Shown one piece after another: positions 16,512 to 24,733 of a stretch of DNA of 64,000 nt. Each line of letters starts with the position of its first letter. The stretch's first letter is position 1. The notes under the pieces are model-generated. The model ran no database searches. It saw only the letters and a program-made list of their open reading frames with translations, and was not told where the DNA came from. The stretch comes from Myxococcus stipitatus (lineage in GTDB: Bacteria > Myxococcota > Myxococcia > Myxococcales > Myxococcaceae): the NCBI RefSeq assembly GCF_037414475.1, contig NZ_CP147913.1:10240501-10304500 (forward strand), read 5' to 3'. The position numbers were made by a program, and so were the translations under genes.

Positions 16512-18254
16512 ATGGACCTCATCGTCGAGAACGGCCTCGTATTCGATGGTCTGGGCAATCCCCCGCGGAAGCTCAACGTCGGCATCCAGGGTGGCATTGT
16601 CACCACCCTCTCCCCTGCCCCCATCCCTCGCGCCCCCGGCACCCAGGTCATCGACGCCACGGGCCACTGGGTGACCCCAGGCTTCATCGACTTCCACACC
16701 CACTACGACGCGGAAGTGGAGCTCGCCCCTTCCCTCTCCGAATCCGTCCGCCACGGAGTCACCTCCGTGGTCCTCGGGAGTTGCTCACTCAGCCTCGCGC
16801 TCGGCACCGCCGAGGACCTCGCGGACATGTTCTGCCGCGTCGAGGCCATCCCCTACGCCACCGTCCGCTCCCTGCTCGAAGAGCGCAAGACGTGGGACTC
16901 CCTGGGCAGCTACCTCGAACACCTCCAAGACCTGCCCCTCGGCCCCAACGTGGCCTCCTTCCTCGGCCACTCCGCGCTGCGCGCTCACACCCTGGGACTC
17001 CACCGCAGCCTCGAGTCCAACGTCCGCCCCAGCGAGGACGAACTGCGCCGCATGGAGTCCCTCGTCCGCGAGGGCCTCGACCTGGGCTACCTCGGCCTGT
17101 CCATCATGACCCTCAAGTGGGACAAGATGGGCGGCACCCGCGACATCCGCAGCCGCCCCCTACCCTCCACCTACGCACGCTGGAGCGAATACCGCCGCCT
17201 CACCCGCCTCCTTCGCGAGAAAGGCCGCGTCTTCCAAGGCGTCCCCAACATCAGCACCAAGGTCAACGTCGTGCTCTTCCTCCTCGAGAGCATGGGCCTG
17301 TGGCGCCCCACCCTGAAGACCACCGTCATCTCCATGATGGACCCTCGCGCCAGCCGAGGCATCCACCGGCTCATCGGTGTCCTCTCCCGCGTGGCCAACC
17401 GCCTCCTCGGCGCCAACTTCCGCTGGCAGGCCCTGCCTGAAATCTTCGACCTGTGGGCCGATGGCATCGACCTCGTCGTCTTCGAGGAGTTCGGCGCGGG
17501 CGCCGCCGCCCTCCACCTCCAAGACGCGGCCTCACGCACCGGACTCCTCAACGACCCGGCCTACCGCTCCCGCTTCCGCGCCGAATGGACCGACCGCTTC
17601 CTCCCTCGCGCCTTCCACCGCGACTTCAACCAGTCCCGCATCCTCCAGTGCCCGGACTCCAGCGTCGTCGGAAAGTCCTTCGCCCAGGTCGCCAAGGACC
17701 AGGGACGCGATGCCGTCGACGTCTTCCTCGACCTCGTCGCCACTCACGGCGATGCCCTGCGCTGGTACACCGTCATGGCCAATGACCGGCGCGAGGAACT
17801 CGAGTTCATCTGCCGCCACCCCGACATCCTCGTCGGCTTCTCCGACGCCGGGGCCCACCTGCGCAACATGGCGCACTACAACTTCCCCCTGCGCCTGCTG
17901 CGCCTCGTGCGCGAAGCCGAGAAGCGCGGCGAACCCTTCATGTCCGTGGAGCGCGCCGTCCACCGGCTCACCGGCGAGATTGCCGACTGGTTCAGCCTCG
18001 ACGCCGGAGTCCTCACCGAAGGCCGCCGCGCCGACCTCGTCGTCATCAACCCCGAGGGCCTCGACGCGTCCCTCGACGAAATCGCCGAAGCCCTGATGGA
18101 GAACTTCGGCGGCTTCACCCGCCTCGTCCGCCGCAACGACGCCGCCGTGAAGTCCGTGCTCATCTCCGGACGCGAGGCCGTGAGCCACGGCACCGTGTCC
18201 CCAGCCCTCGGACGCGAACGCGGCTTCGGAAGTGTGCTCCGAGCCCGCGCCTGA
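16512..18254 (+). CDS. N-acyl-D-amino-acid deacylase family amidohydrolase
   Basis: 580 residues. An amidohydrolase_3/D-aminoacylase protein: the N-terminal composite domain begins MDLIVENGLVFDGLGNPPRK, then the metal-binding HxH in GFIDFHTHYDAE, the Cys of VLGSCSLS at the place of the usual GNCG ligand, and the late Asp in ILVGFSDAGAHLRN, the catalytic base of the family. TEGRRADLVVINPE is the usual C-terminal signature. It should hydrolyse N-acyl-D-amino acids or a related cyclic amide. The gene converges with a D-amino-acid oxidase gene (6 bp between stops), which suggests a shared D-amino-acid substrate flow. The start at 16512 was chosen because the strong domain match begins there. Confidence 0.85.
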   Translation: MDLIVENGLVFDGLGNPPRKLNVGIQGGIVTTLSPAPIPRAPGTQVIDATGHWVTPGFIDFHTHYDAEVELAPSLSESVRHGVTSVVLGSCSLSLALGTAEDLADMFCRVEAIPYATVRSLLEERKTWDSLGSYLEHLQDLPLGPNVASFLGHSALRAHTLGLHRSLESNVRPSEDELRRMESLVREGLDLGYLGLSIMTLKWDKMGGTRDIRSRPLPSTYARWSEYRRLTRLLREKGRVFQGVPNISTKVNVVLFLLESMGLWRPTLKTTVISMMDPRASRGIHRLIGVLSRVANRLLGANFRWQALPEIFDLWADGIDLVVFEEFGAGAAALHLQDAASRTGLLNDPAYRSRFRAEWTDRFLPRAFHRDFNQSRILQCPDSSVVGKSFAQVAKDQGRDAVDVFLDLVATHGDALRWYTVMANDRREELEFICRHPDILVGFSDAGAHLRNMAHYNFPLRLLRLVREAEKRGEPFMSVERAVHRLTGEIADWFSLDAGVLTEGRRADLVVINPEGLDASLDEIAEALMENFGGFTRLVRRNDAAVKSVLISGREAVSHGTVSPALGRERGFGSVLRARA

Positions 18255-18260
18255 TTCACC

Positions 18261-19211
18261 TCAACGCGCGTGCGCCGCCACCAGCGCCACGACCTCCTCC
18301 GCACACCCCCAGGAGAGCGTCACGCCCGCTCCCCCGTGCCCATAGTCGTGCACCACCACGCGCTCGCCAGACATCTCCGCCTCCACCCTCACCGAGGGAC
18401 GTCCGGGGCGCAGCCCCACCTTGTGCTCCACGACGCGGAACACCGACCCTGGCGGCAGCAGCGGCGCGTTGCGCTCCAGAATGCCTCGAGCCACCTCCGC
18501 ATCCGGCACCAGGGACGCATTCCCCTCATCCACCGTGCCACCCAGGATGCAGTCACCCGAGCGGGGAATCACATAGGCAATCCCCTGCTCACACTCGTCA
18601 TCGAAGATGAACCGGTCCGTCGGTGACGGTGTCACGCTCAACACCTCGCCCCGAATGGGGAAGAGCGTCTCATCTCCCACCACCTCGCGCGCCCCCAGGC
18701 CCGTGCAGTTGACCACCACCGGCGTGCGCTCCCACGCCTCCTCCAGCGAGCGCACCTCGCGCTGGACGATGCGCCCACCCAGCTCGCGCACGCGCTCCAT
18801 CAGGAACGGCAGATAGCGCCCCATCTCGATGACCGGCGCGGTGAAGTGATAACCCTCCAACAGTCCGGGCGGCAGCTCCTCGGACCGCGCCCTGCGGAAG
18901 TCCGGAACGCTGTCACGCCACCACGGGTCCTCGACCCGCCGCCGAAACACTTCCACCCCTGGCACCATCAAGATGCCCGCTTCCGGACGCTCCCGGGCCA
19001 GCGACTCCAGCACCGCGTAGGTCCGCTTCGCCCAGACATTGACCCGCTCCTGGGGCCACGCCCGATAGGGATACCAGACAGCCGCGGCGACATTCGACGT
19101 GGTGTGCGGCGGCAACTCCCGGGCCCAGAGGTCCACCGAGTGTCCCGCCTCCAACAGGCGGATGCCGCACGTCAGGCCCGAAACACCACTGCCCACGATG
19201 ACCATGAACAT
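18261..19211 (-). CDS. FAD-dependent D-amino-acid oxidase
   Basis: 316 residues, the normal length of DAAO. The dinucleotide-binding motif is VIVGSGVSGLTCGIRLLEAG. The substrate-side signatures are also present: AAAVWYPYRAWPQE (equivalent of the WYPY region), CTGLGARE, VIPRSGDCILGGT, VGLRPGRPSVRVE with the carboxylate-binding Arg, and the C-terminal HDYGHGGAGVTLSWG, the DAAO hallmark. It should oxidise D-amino acids to 2-oxo acids and ammonia with H2O2 release. The gene faces the D-aminoacylase tail to tail. Two ATGs two codons apart are possible starts; the first is reported. Confidence 0.9.
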   Translation of the reverse strand: MFMVIVGSGVSGLTCGIRLLEAGHSVDLWARELPPHTTSNVAAAVWYPYRAWPQERVNVWAKRTYAVLESLARERPEAGILMVPGVEVFRRRVEDPWWRDSVPDFRRARSEELPPGLLEGYHFTAPVIEMGRYLPFLMERVRELGGRIVQREVRSLEEAWERTPVVVNCTGLGAREVVGDETLFPIRGEVLSVTPSPTDRFIFDDECEQGIAYVIPRSGDCILGGTVDEGNASLVPDAEVARGILERNAPLLPPGSVFRVVEHKVGLRPGRPSVRVEAEMSGERVVVHDYGHGGAGVTLSWGCAEEVVALVAAHAR

Positions 19212-19387
19212 ATCCGCACCCTACCGCCTCGGTCCCCGCCGCGGGCCGCCATGACTCGGTTCGTCATTTGGCTGAAAGTGCGTTTCTTTCTCACGATTTG
19301 TCCCGGTCCGCGTTCTTGGCTTAAGACCCAGAGTCTTAGCGATGGCTCCGCGGCATGGGACGCGGAGTGACGGGGAGGGTCCAGCGG

Positions 19388-22150
19388 ATGGCAGCCGAGC
19401 TGGATGCACCAGGGAAGTCCACACGCGGGCGCCGCGCGCCACGCCTGCGTGCCTGGCATCTCATTCCCTTGCTCGTCTTCCCCGCCATCCTCATCGCCCG
19501 CTCCGGCCCCCTCTCCGGCCGCCGCGCCGAGGTGCTCTGGCTCACCGACACCCGCACCCGCCCGCTCGAAGCGCGCCTCAGCGTGGCGACCGCGGATGTC
19601 TATCGCCCCTATTCCATCCCTCGCGAGGACCGCCCTTCCATCGCCGTCCCCCTGCGCGAGCTCGCACGGCTGGAAGATGAAGGGGACCGCGCCGGAATCG
19701 CGGCGTCCTACCTGCTCCATGGAGACCCCCAACAAGCGCTCGCCCATCTCTCGCAAGCGCCGGCCTCCGTGAACCGCGACAATGACCAGGCCGTCGCCAT
19801 CTTCCTGCTCAAGCGGCATGACGAGGCATTGGCCCAGCTCGACACCCTGCTGGAGACGGAGCCTCGCCATCCCCAGGCCCTGTGGAACCGGGCGCTGGTG
19901 CTGCGGGACATGGGACTCCAACTCGGCGCGGCCGCCGTCTTCGACGAGGTGGCCCGCCTGGGTGAACCCGGATGGAGCACGGAGGCACGAGAGAACGCCT
20001 CCGCCCTCCGCGCCGCCGTGGCGCAGCGGGCCGCGTCCTGGAAGCGCACGCAGTCCGCCTTCACCCGCCTGGCGCAGGATGCACACTTCCCCATCCCCAT
20101 GGAGGAAGCGCGGCAACACCCGGGCATCGCCCGTGGCCTCTACTACGACGCCGTCCGCACCGCGCCCTCCTCCGCCCGGTTGATGGAGCTCCTCCCGCTG
20201 GCGCAGACACTGGACCGCATCCATGGCGGCACGGCCCTGGAGGAACACACCCGGAACATCGCCGCGCGGGACTTCACGCGACGCGCGCCCCTGGCCGCCG
20301 AATACGCGCGCCTCCTCCACGAGCGGCAGCCCGCCTCCGAGGATTTCCTCACGCGACTGCGCGGCTCGGGTGAGTTCGACCTGCTGCTGGGTGCCAGGCT
20401 GCTGACGCCCAACACGAAGGGCCCGCCCGGCGAGTTGGAGCGCGTGGCCCAGGGGTGGAGCGACCCGTGGATTGGCCTCCTCGTCCAGGACGAGCTGGCT
20501 CGGCAGGAGGACCTGGCCGGCGAATCCTGGCGGGCGGGACAGCGCCTCAAGGCCGCGGTGACGGCGTGCCGCGAGAAGAACCTGCGTCCACGCTGCGCGG
20601 GGCTGCTGCGCAAGATGAGCCACCGCGCCACGTCCGCCAATCGCCTGTCGGAAGCCGAGGAGACCGCCCGCGCGAGCTGGCGCGAAGCCCAATCGATGGG
20701 TGAGTGGGAGCTGGAGTCCGCGGCCCTGCGCGCGCTCGCCCAGGCCGCGCGTTTCCAGTTCCGTGTCGCCTCCGCCCGCGCGTATCTCGCCGAGTACCTG
20801 GCCCGCGCGCCCGACACCTGCGAGGTGAAGAACTACACCTATCGCAACCTCGCGGCCCTGGAGTTGATGCGGCTGCGCCCCCGCGAGGCCCGCCAGGCAT
20901 TGCAACAAGCCCAGTCCTGCCAGCCCACCATCGGCCTCATCGGCGCGTGGATTCTCACGGACCTCATGCGCCTGGACCGCAGGCCCGAGGACGAGGCGCA
21001 GGTGCGCGCGGAGCTGGACCGCGTGCGCGCCACCCGCGAGACACCCGGCCGCCAGTTGCTGGCGAGGCTCGTCGAGGCGCGGCTCGAGCTCTTGAAGAGC
21101 CGCGCCGCCGGCAACAAGCTCCTCAACTCCGTCATCCACGACGCCGAGCCGCTGATGGCCCTGGACGCGGACGTGCGCGATGCCGCGGCGGTGGCCTATC
21201 AGACGCTGGCCGTCACGGCGGGCGAAGTGGGCGCCTTCGCGGAGGTCCCCGGCGTGGTGGCCCGCCAGCTCGGCGTCAAGGCGCCAACCCAATGCGCGCT
21301 CGTCGCGGCCATGGAAGCCGAGCGCACCGTGGTGGTGGCGTTGGGCCCTCGGGGCCAGGTGCTCGGACACCACGACGCCACTCGCAAGGAGCCCCTGGGC
21401 GAGGATCTCACGGGCCTGGTGCCCGACAAGGTGCAGGCCGCGCTGCGCACGTGTCCCCAGGTGGACGTGCTCGCCGCGCCGCCGCTCGACAGCCGCTCCG
21501 GGCTGCTGCCTCCCGAGATGGCGTGGAGCTACCGCGTCGCCTCGACCGCCGCCGCGCCGAAGAAGAAGCCCGCCTCGCCCCTGCACCTGATGGTGGCCAA
21601 CGTGGAGACGCCCTCGGGCCTGGGCCTGGCGCGGCTGTCCTCATGGGACACCACGCCCGCGCCCATCGGCGCCTCGCTGGAGCTGTCCGGCGCCCAGGCC
21701 ACGCCGTCCCGGGTGCTGGAGGCGATGAGCCGCGCCACCGACATCGAGGTCCACGCGCATGGCGTGGTGGACCGGAGCCTGTCAGAGGCCCCCGTGATTG
21801 CCCTGGCCCCGGAGTATGACGGCCGGTACGCGCTCACGTCCGAGGCCCTCAGGCAGATCCGGCTGGAAGGCGCGCCCGTGGTGCTGTTGGGAGCGTGCAG
21901 CGCGGCGCGGCTGCCGCCGCTGCTGCATCAGACCTCTTCCCTGCCCCAGGCCTTCGTGGGCTCGGGAGCCCGCGCGGTGTTCGCGGCGACGGTGGACATT
22001 CCCGACTCGGCGGGCCGCTTCTTCCAAGGGGTGCGCGAGCGCATCCACGCGGGCGCGGCTCCCTCGGTGGCACTGCGCGCGGAGCGCCTGCGTTGGTTGC
22101 GCGAGGTGAAGAGCGCGCCGTGGGTCACTCGCGTGTTGTTGTATGAGTAG
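19388..22150 (+). CDS. Membrane-anchored TPR-CHAT caspase-like protein
   Basis: 920 residues from the ATG at 19388, which has GGAGGG 8 bp upstream. A basic stretch (RGRRAPRLR) precedes a single transmembrane helix (residues about 23-40), so by the positive-inside rule the bulk faces the periplasm. Residues about 90-620 are TPR-like alpha repeats. The C-terminal third is a CHAT domain: catalytic His791 in EVHAHGVVD and Cys837 in VLLGACSAA, with PVIALAPEYDGRYALTSEAL between them as in CHAT/separase-type proteases. Such proteins usually cleave a specific partner. A gene for a transglutaminase-like protein follows 84 bp later. Partner and trigger are unknown. Confidence 0.85.
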   Translation: MAAELDAPGKSTRGRRAPRLRAWHLIPLLVFPAILIARSGPLSGRRAEVLWLTDTRTRPLEARLSVATADVYRPYSIPREDRPSIAVPLRELARLEDEGDRAGIAASYLLHGDPQQALAHLSQAPASVNRDNDQAVAIFLLKRHDEALAQLDTLLETEPRHPQALWNRALVLRDMGLQLGAAAVFDEVARLGEPGWSTEARENASALRAAVAQRAASWKRTQSAFTRLAQDAHFPIPMEEARQHPGIARGLYYDAVRTAPSSARLMELLPLAQTLDRIHGGTALEEHTRNIAARDFTRRAPLAAEYARLLHERQPASEDFLTRLRGSGEFDLLLGARLLTPNTKGPPGELERVAQGWSDPWIGLLVQDELARQEDLAGESWRAGQRLKAAVTACREKNLRPRCAGLLRKMSHRATSANRLSEAEETARASWREAQSMGEWELESAALRALAQAARFQFRVASARAYLAEYLARAPDTCEVKNYTYRNLAALELMRLRPREARQALQQAQSCQPTIGLIGAWILTDLMRLDRRPEDEAQVRAELDRVRATRETPGRQLLARLVEARLELLKSRAAGNKLLNSVIHDAEPLMALDADVRDAAAVAYQTLAVTAGEVGAFAEVPGVVARQLGVKAPTQCALVAAMEAERTVVVALGPRGQVLGHHDATRKEPLGEDLTGLVPDKVQAALRTCPQVDVLAAPPLDSRSGLLPPEMAWSYRVASTAAAPKKKPASPLHLMVANVETPSGLGLARLSSWDTTPAPIGASLELSGAQATPSRVLEAMSRATDIEVHAHGVVDRSLSEAPVIALAPEYDGRYALTSEALRQIRLEGAPVVLLGACSAARLPPLLHQTSSLPQAFVGSGARAVFAATVDIPDSAGRFFQGVRERIHAGAAPSVALRAERLRWLREVKSAPWVTRVLLYE

Positions 22151-22155
22151 GTCCA

Positions 22156-22219
22156 CCGGCGGCCCTTGGGGGGGCCACCGGATGCCGTGAAGCAGTGTCC
22201 GTGCATCACTGGCACGGAC
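22156..22219 (+). other. Two consecutive RNA hairpins between CHAT and transglutaminase-like genes
   Basis: Hairpin 1 (22156-22181): arms CCGGCGGCCC/GGGCCACCGG with one mismatch. Hairpin 2 (22197-22219): perfect arms GTCCGTGC/GCACGGAC with a 7-nt loop, ending just before the GGGGGAGG ribosome-binding site of the next gene. They could terminate, attenuate or adjust the ratio of the two proteins. Confidence 0.45.
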
Positions 22220-22234
22220 GAGGGGGAGGTGGAC

Positions 22235-23506
22235 ATGCACTACGCGGAACCGCTGGCCATCTACAGCCTGCACTTCGACCGGGGAGACACGGAGAGCCTC
22301 ACGATTCCCTTGTGGAATCCCGTCACGGACACCCGCCTGGGAGAGCAGCCGGAGTGGATTCGAGGTGAGCGCTCCGAGCCGGTGGCCTACGTGCGCGGCA
22401 CACGGCCCTCCGTCCGCGTCTCCCTGCTGGCCAACCACTTCGTCCCCACCGCATTCGAGCTGAGTGCCTTTGGTCCCTCGCTGTCTCCCGCGACGGGCGT
22501 GAGCGCCTCCGTGCGTTGGCTCGGCCCGCACCCGGTGAGCCTGGAGCGCACGGCGGGCTGGAACACCCTCGCCGAGCCGGTGCCCTTCAACCGGCCTCTG
22601 CCCAATCACATCGGCACCCACGCGCTGGAGCTCCAGTGGGTGGCGGAGTGGACGGACTCGGACGGCAGCCCCCGCAGGCTCTTCCTGGGCAACAGCCAGC
22701 ATGAGCTGTTCACCACGGGCGCGCCCATGCGGCGGGCGGAGCCGGGCGCGCCACCCGATGGCGTGTACACGCCGCTCATGCGCTGGTCCTCGCGCTGGTG
22801 CGCGGGATTGGAATCGCGCAAGGACATCTGCGACGCGCTGCTGCGTGGACTGCCGGAGACGGGCCTGCGCTACGGCATCCCCGCGTGGACGGTGCGCCAC
22901 ATGCTGGCCGTGGGCGGCGGCATGTGCGGCGGCTGGTATCAACTCTTCCAGCAGCTCGCCAACTGCCAGGGCGTCACGCTGGAAGGCCGCACCCTGCACC
23001 TGATGTCCCGGGAGAATCCCCGGACGGAGGAGGTGCGCTGGGAAGCGATGGTCGCCGTCGCGCCGGGCATCAACCAGACCGAGCCCAGCCTCTTGACGCG
23101 GTTGAATGGGCGCTTCCATGACTGCGTGCGCTACCCCTTCGCGGCGGACGAGCCGGTGGAGCTGCTCAGCCACGTGGAGTCCCGGTATGTCTTCATGTCC
23201 GGGTGGGATGATGGCCACTGCCTCAACTTCCTGGAGGATTCGGGCCGGCTCTTTCTCTACGACGCCTGCTTCCTGACAGAAGCGGTGGAGCTCGACATGC
23301 CCCTGCCCCCGGCCGACGGACGGCCCGTCAGACTGGACCAGGAGTCGTCCTTCCGGCGTCGATACCTGCACCCGACGTTGCCCCTGCTGATGGGGACGCT
23401 GCGCGCGAATGGTCGGCTCTGGGAGGTGGACCTGGAGCGCCTCGAGTTCGGCATCACCGTCGGGACGCAGCAGGTCCCGGAGATAGACATCATGTGGACA
23501 CGCTAG
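22235..23506 (+). CDS. Transglutaminase-like cysteine-protease-fold protein
   Basis: 423 residues from the ATG at 22235, which has a strong GGGGGAGG site. The N-terminal ~190 residues look like a beta-sandwich (repeated hydrophobic strands, YVRGTRPSVRVSLLAN). The second half contains a candidate papain/transglutaminase triad in the right order and spacing: Cys231 in GGGMCGGWYQLFQQLAN at a helix N-terminus, His328 in GWDDGHCLNFL, and Asp343 in RLFLYDACF. No signal peptide is visible. It lies behind the CHAT gene and ahead of a small gene with 8 bp spacing. I do not recognise a named family; the triad call rests on motif order alone. A peptidase, amidase or crosslinking role is possible. Confidence 0.6.
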   Translation: MHYAEPLAIYSLHFDRGDTESLTIPLWNPVTDTRLGEQPEWIRGERSEPVAYVRGTRPSVRVSLLANHFVPTAFELSAFGPSLSPATGVSASVRWLGPHPVSLERTAGWNTLAEPVPFNRPLPNHIGTHALELQWVAEWTDSDGSPRRLFLGNSQHELFTTGAPMRRAEPGAPPDGVYTPLMRWSSRWCAGLESRKDICDALLRGLPETGLRYGIPAWTVRHMLAVGGGMCGGWYQLFQQLANCQGVTLEGRTLHLMSRENPRTEEVRWEAMVAVAPGINQTEPSLLTRLNGRFHDCVRYPFAADEPVELLSHVESRYVFMSGWDDGHCLNFLEDSGRLFLYDACFLTEAVELDMPLPPADGRPVRLDQESSFRRRYLHPTLPLLMGTLRANGRLWEVDLERLEFGITVGTQQVPEIDIMWTR

Positions 23507-23514
23507 GAGTTGTC

Positions 23515-23913
23515 ATGCCGACGACACGCGAGCAACTCAGGCGGATGGTGGCGGAGCGAAAAGCTCCGCCGCGAGGCTTCGCCTGGGGAGAGCTGATGGA
23601 GGCACTGGAACAGATGTCGGACGCCGCGAGGAATCGAGCGATGAACCCCCTGGGCGACGAGGACGTGGGAGTGCTGGTGGACCTGCTGGCACAACGAGGA
23701 CGCCTCCCCTTGCGCGGCCAACCTCCCATCCCTCACTCCATGCCACCCGAGGAGCTGGTGCAGTTCCGGGTGCTGAAGATTCTCGAACAGGCGGGGCGGC
23801 TCGACACCATCCGGGACTCGCTGGAGCGGCTCAATCGCGAGCCGGGCTCTCCCGCGCTGCGTGGGCTGGCGCGGCAACTCCTCCACCGGCTCGAGGGCGA
23901 GGAGGAGGCGTAG
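23515..23913 (+). CDS. Hypothetical helical protein of the CHAT cluster
   Basis: 132 residues from the ATG at 23515, chosen because the upstream gene's TAG runs directly into GGAG five bases before it; an earlier in-frame ATG at 23494 would overlap that gene. Predicted mostly helical (REQLRRMVAERK, WGELMEALEQMSDAARNRA, LVQFRVLKILEQAGRLDTIR) and rich in Leu, Arg and Glu, with a Pro-rich middle (PLRGQPPIPHSMPPEE). No known domain. The 8-bp spacing implies co-expression with the transglutaminase-like gene; it could be a partner or substrate of it or of the CHAT protein. Its last 83 bp overlap the converging JmjC-like gene. Confidence 0.6.
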   Translation: MPTTREQLRRMVAERKAPPRGFAWGELMEALEQMSDAARNRAMNPLGDEDVGVLVDLLAQRGRLPLRGQPPIPHSMPPEELVQFRVLKILEQAGRLDTIRDSLERLNREPGSPALRGLARQLLHRLEGEEEA

Positions 23914-24733
23914 GCTCACGGGACTCCGGCCGGGGAGTCCAGGTCACATTGGGTTCGGGCGCGGCGAAGGATTCGAACGTGACGGCGGCTCCACCCTCCG
24001 GCGAGCGGTACGCGAACCACCAGCCCACGGGCAGCAACAACAGCTCACCGGGCGACACCTCCACCTCCCAGCGCGGCACACCCTCGGGAATCGAGGCGGC
24101 GCCCTGGATGCGGTGCAACGAATAGGCGGGCACGAGCACGAAACTCCGGCGGCCTCGCACCTGACACACCAGCAAGTTGCGGCGCGCTGGCGCCAGGGAG
24201 ACCTCCGTGCCCGGCGCGTCGCTCCACAGCCCCACCGGCGAGGGCCATGCCACGATTCCCTCGGGCGGACGCAGCGCAATGCGCTCATCCCATTCGACCT
24301 GGGGCGCCGCGCCCAGGCGCTCCAGCACGGTCTGTAATGCAGAAGCCTCGACCACCGGCGAGGCCCGGGCGACCACGGGCAGGTTCTGGAAGTAGTAGTG
24401 CTCGAAGAAGTCGCGCGGAGAGAGGACATCATGCCGCGTGATATGTGTATGACTTTGGGATTGACGATGGAGGTCGCCGTAGAGGTCGAGCAACCCCTCC
24501 AGCTTCCGCTGCATCGCGACGGCTCGCGCGGCGCCCTGGAAGCAAGGGTCCTGCATCTCGGCGTGCACCGCCGAGCGCGCGTGTGTCTCTTCGACCCCGT
24601 TGCGCGTGAGCAGGGCGACCAGGTCCTCGGCCTCCGCGCCTCGCAAGAGATTCTCCACCACCCAGCGCTTCCACTCCGGCGCCAGCGTGTGCTTCTCCCG
24701 TGTGCCGGGGGCCTTCATCGCCGAATCCCTCAT
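23831..24733 (-). CDS. Degenerate JmjC/cupin-8 paralogue lacking metal ligands
   Basis: 300 residues; the start overlaps the stop of the upstream paralogue by 4 bp. It keeps the family architecture: an N-terminal helical region (WKRWVVENLLRG), DFFEHYYFQNLPVVARA, then a jelly-roll region with NLLVCQVRGRRSFVLVPAYS and ELLLLPVGWWFAYRS. Compared with its two neighbours, the HxD iron pair is missing (SLAPARRNLL replaces LHHDHLNIL) and the distal His of WWH is Phe (WWFAY). All three expected Fe(II) ligands are therefore absent, so it should not hydroxylate anything and may act as a binding or regulatory subunit. The Pro/Arg-rich tail overlaps the opposing 132-residue gene. Confidence 0.7.
   Translation of the reverse strand: MRDSAMKAPGTREKHTLAPEWKRWVVENLLRGAEAEDLVALLTRNGVEETHARSAVHAEMQDPCFQGAARAVAMQRKLEGLLDLYGDLHRQSQSHTHITRHDVLSPRDFFEHYYFQNLPVVARASPVVEASALQTVLERLGAAPQVEWDERIALRPPEGIVAWPSPVGLWSDAPGTEVSLAPARRNLLVCQVRGRRSFVLVPAYSLHRIQGAASIPEGVPRWEVEVSPGELLLLPVGWWFAYRSPEGGAAVTFESFAAPEPNVTWTPRPESREPTPPPRPRAGGGVAAPAHAARESPARD

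Noticed and set aside
19172..21586. An 804-codon minus-strand frame opposite the CHAT gene
   Set aside because: Shadow of G/C-rich third positions; no domain or ribosome-binding site, and the opposite frame has TPR and CHAT motifs.
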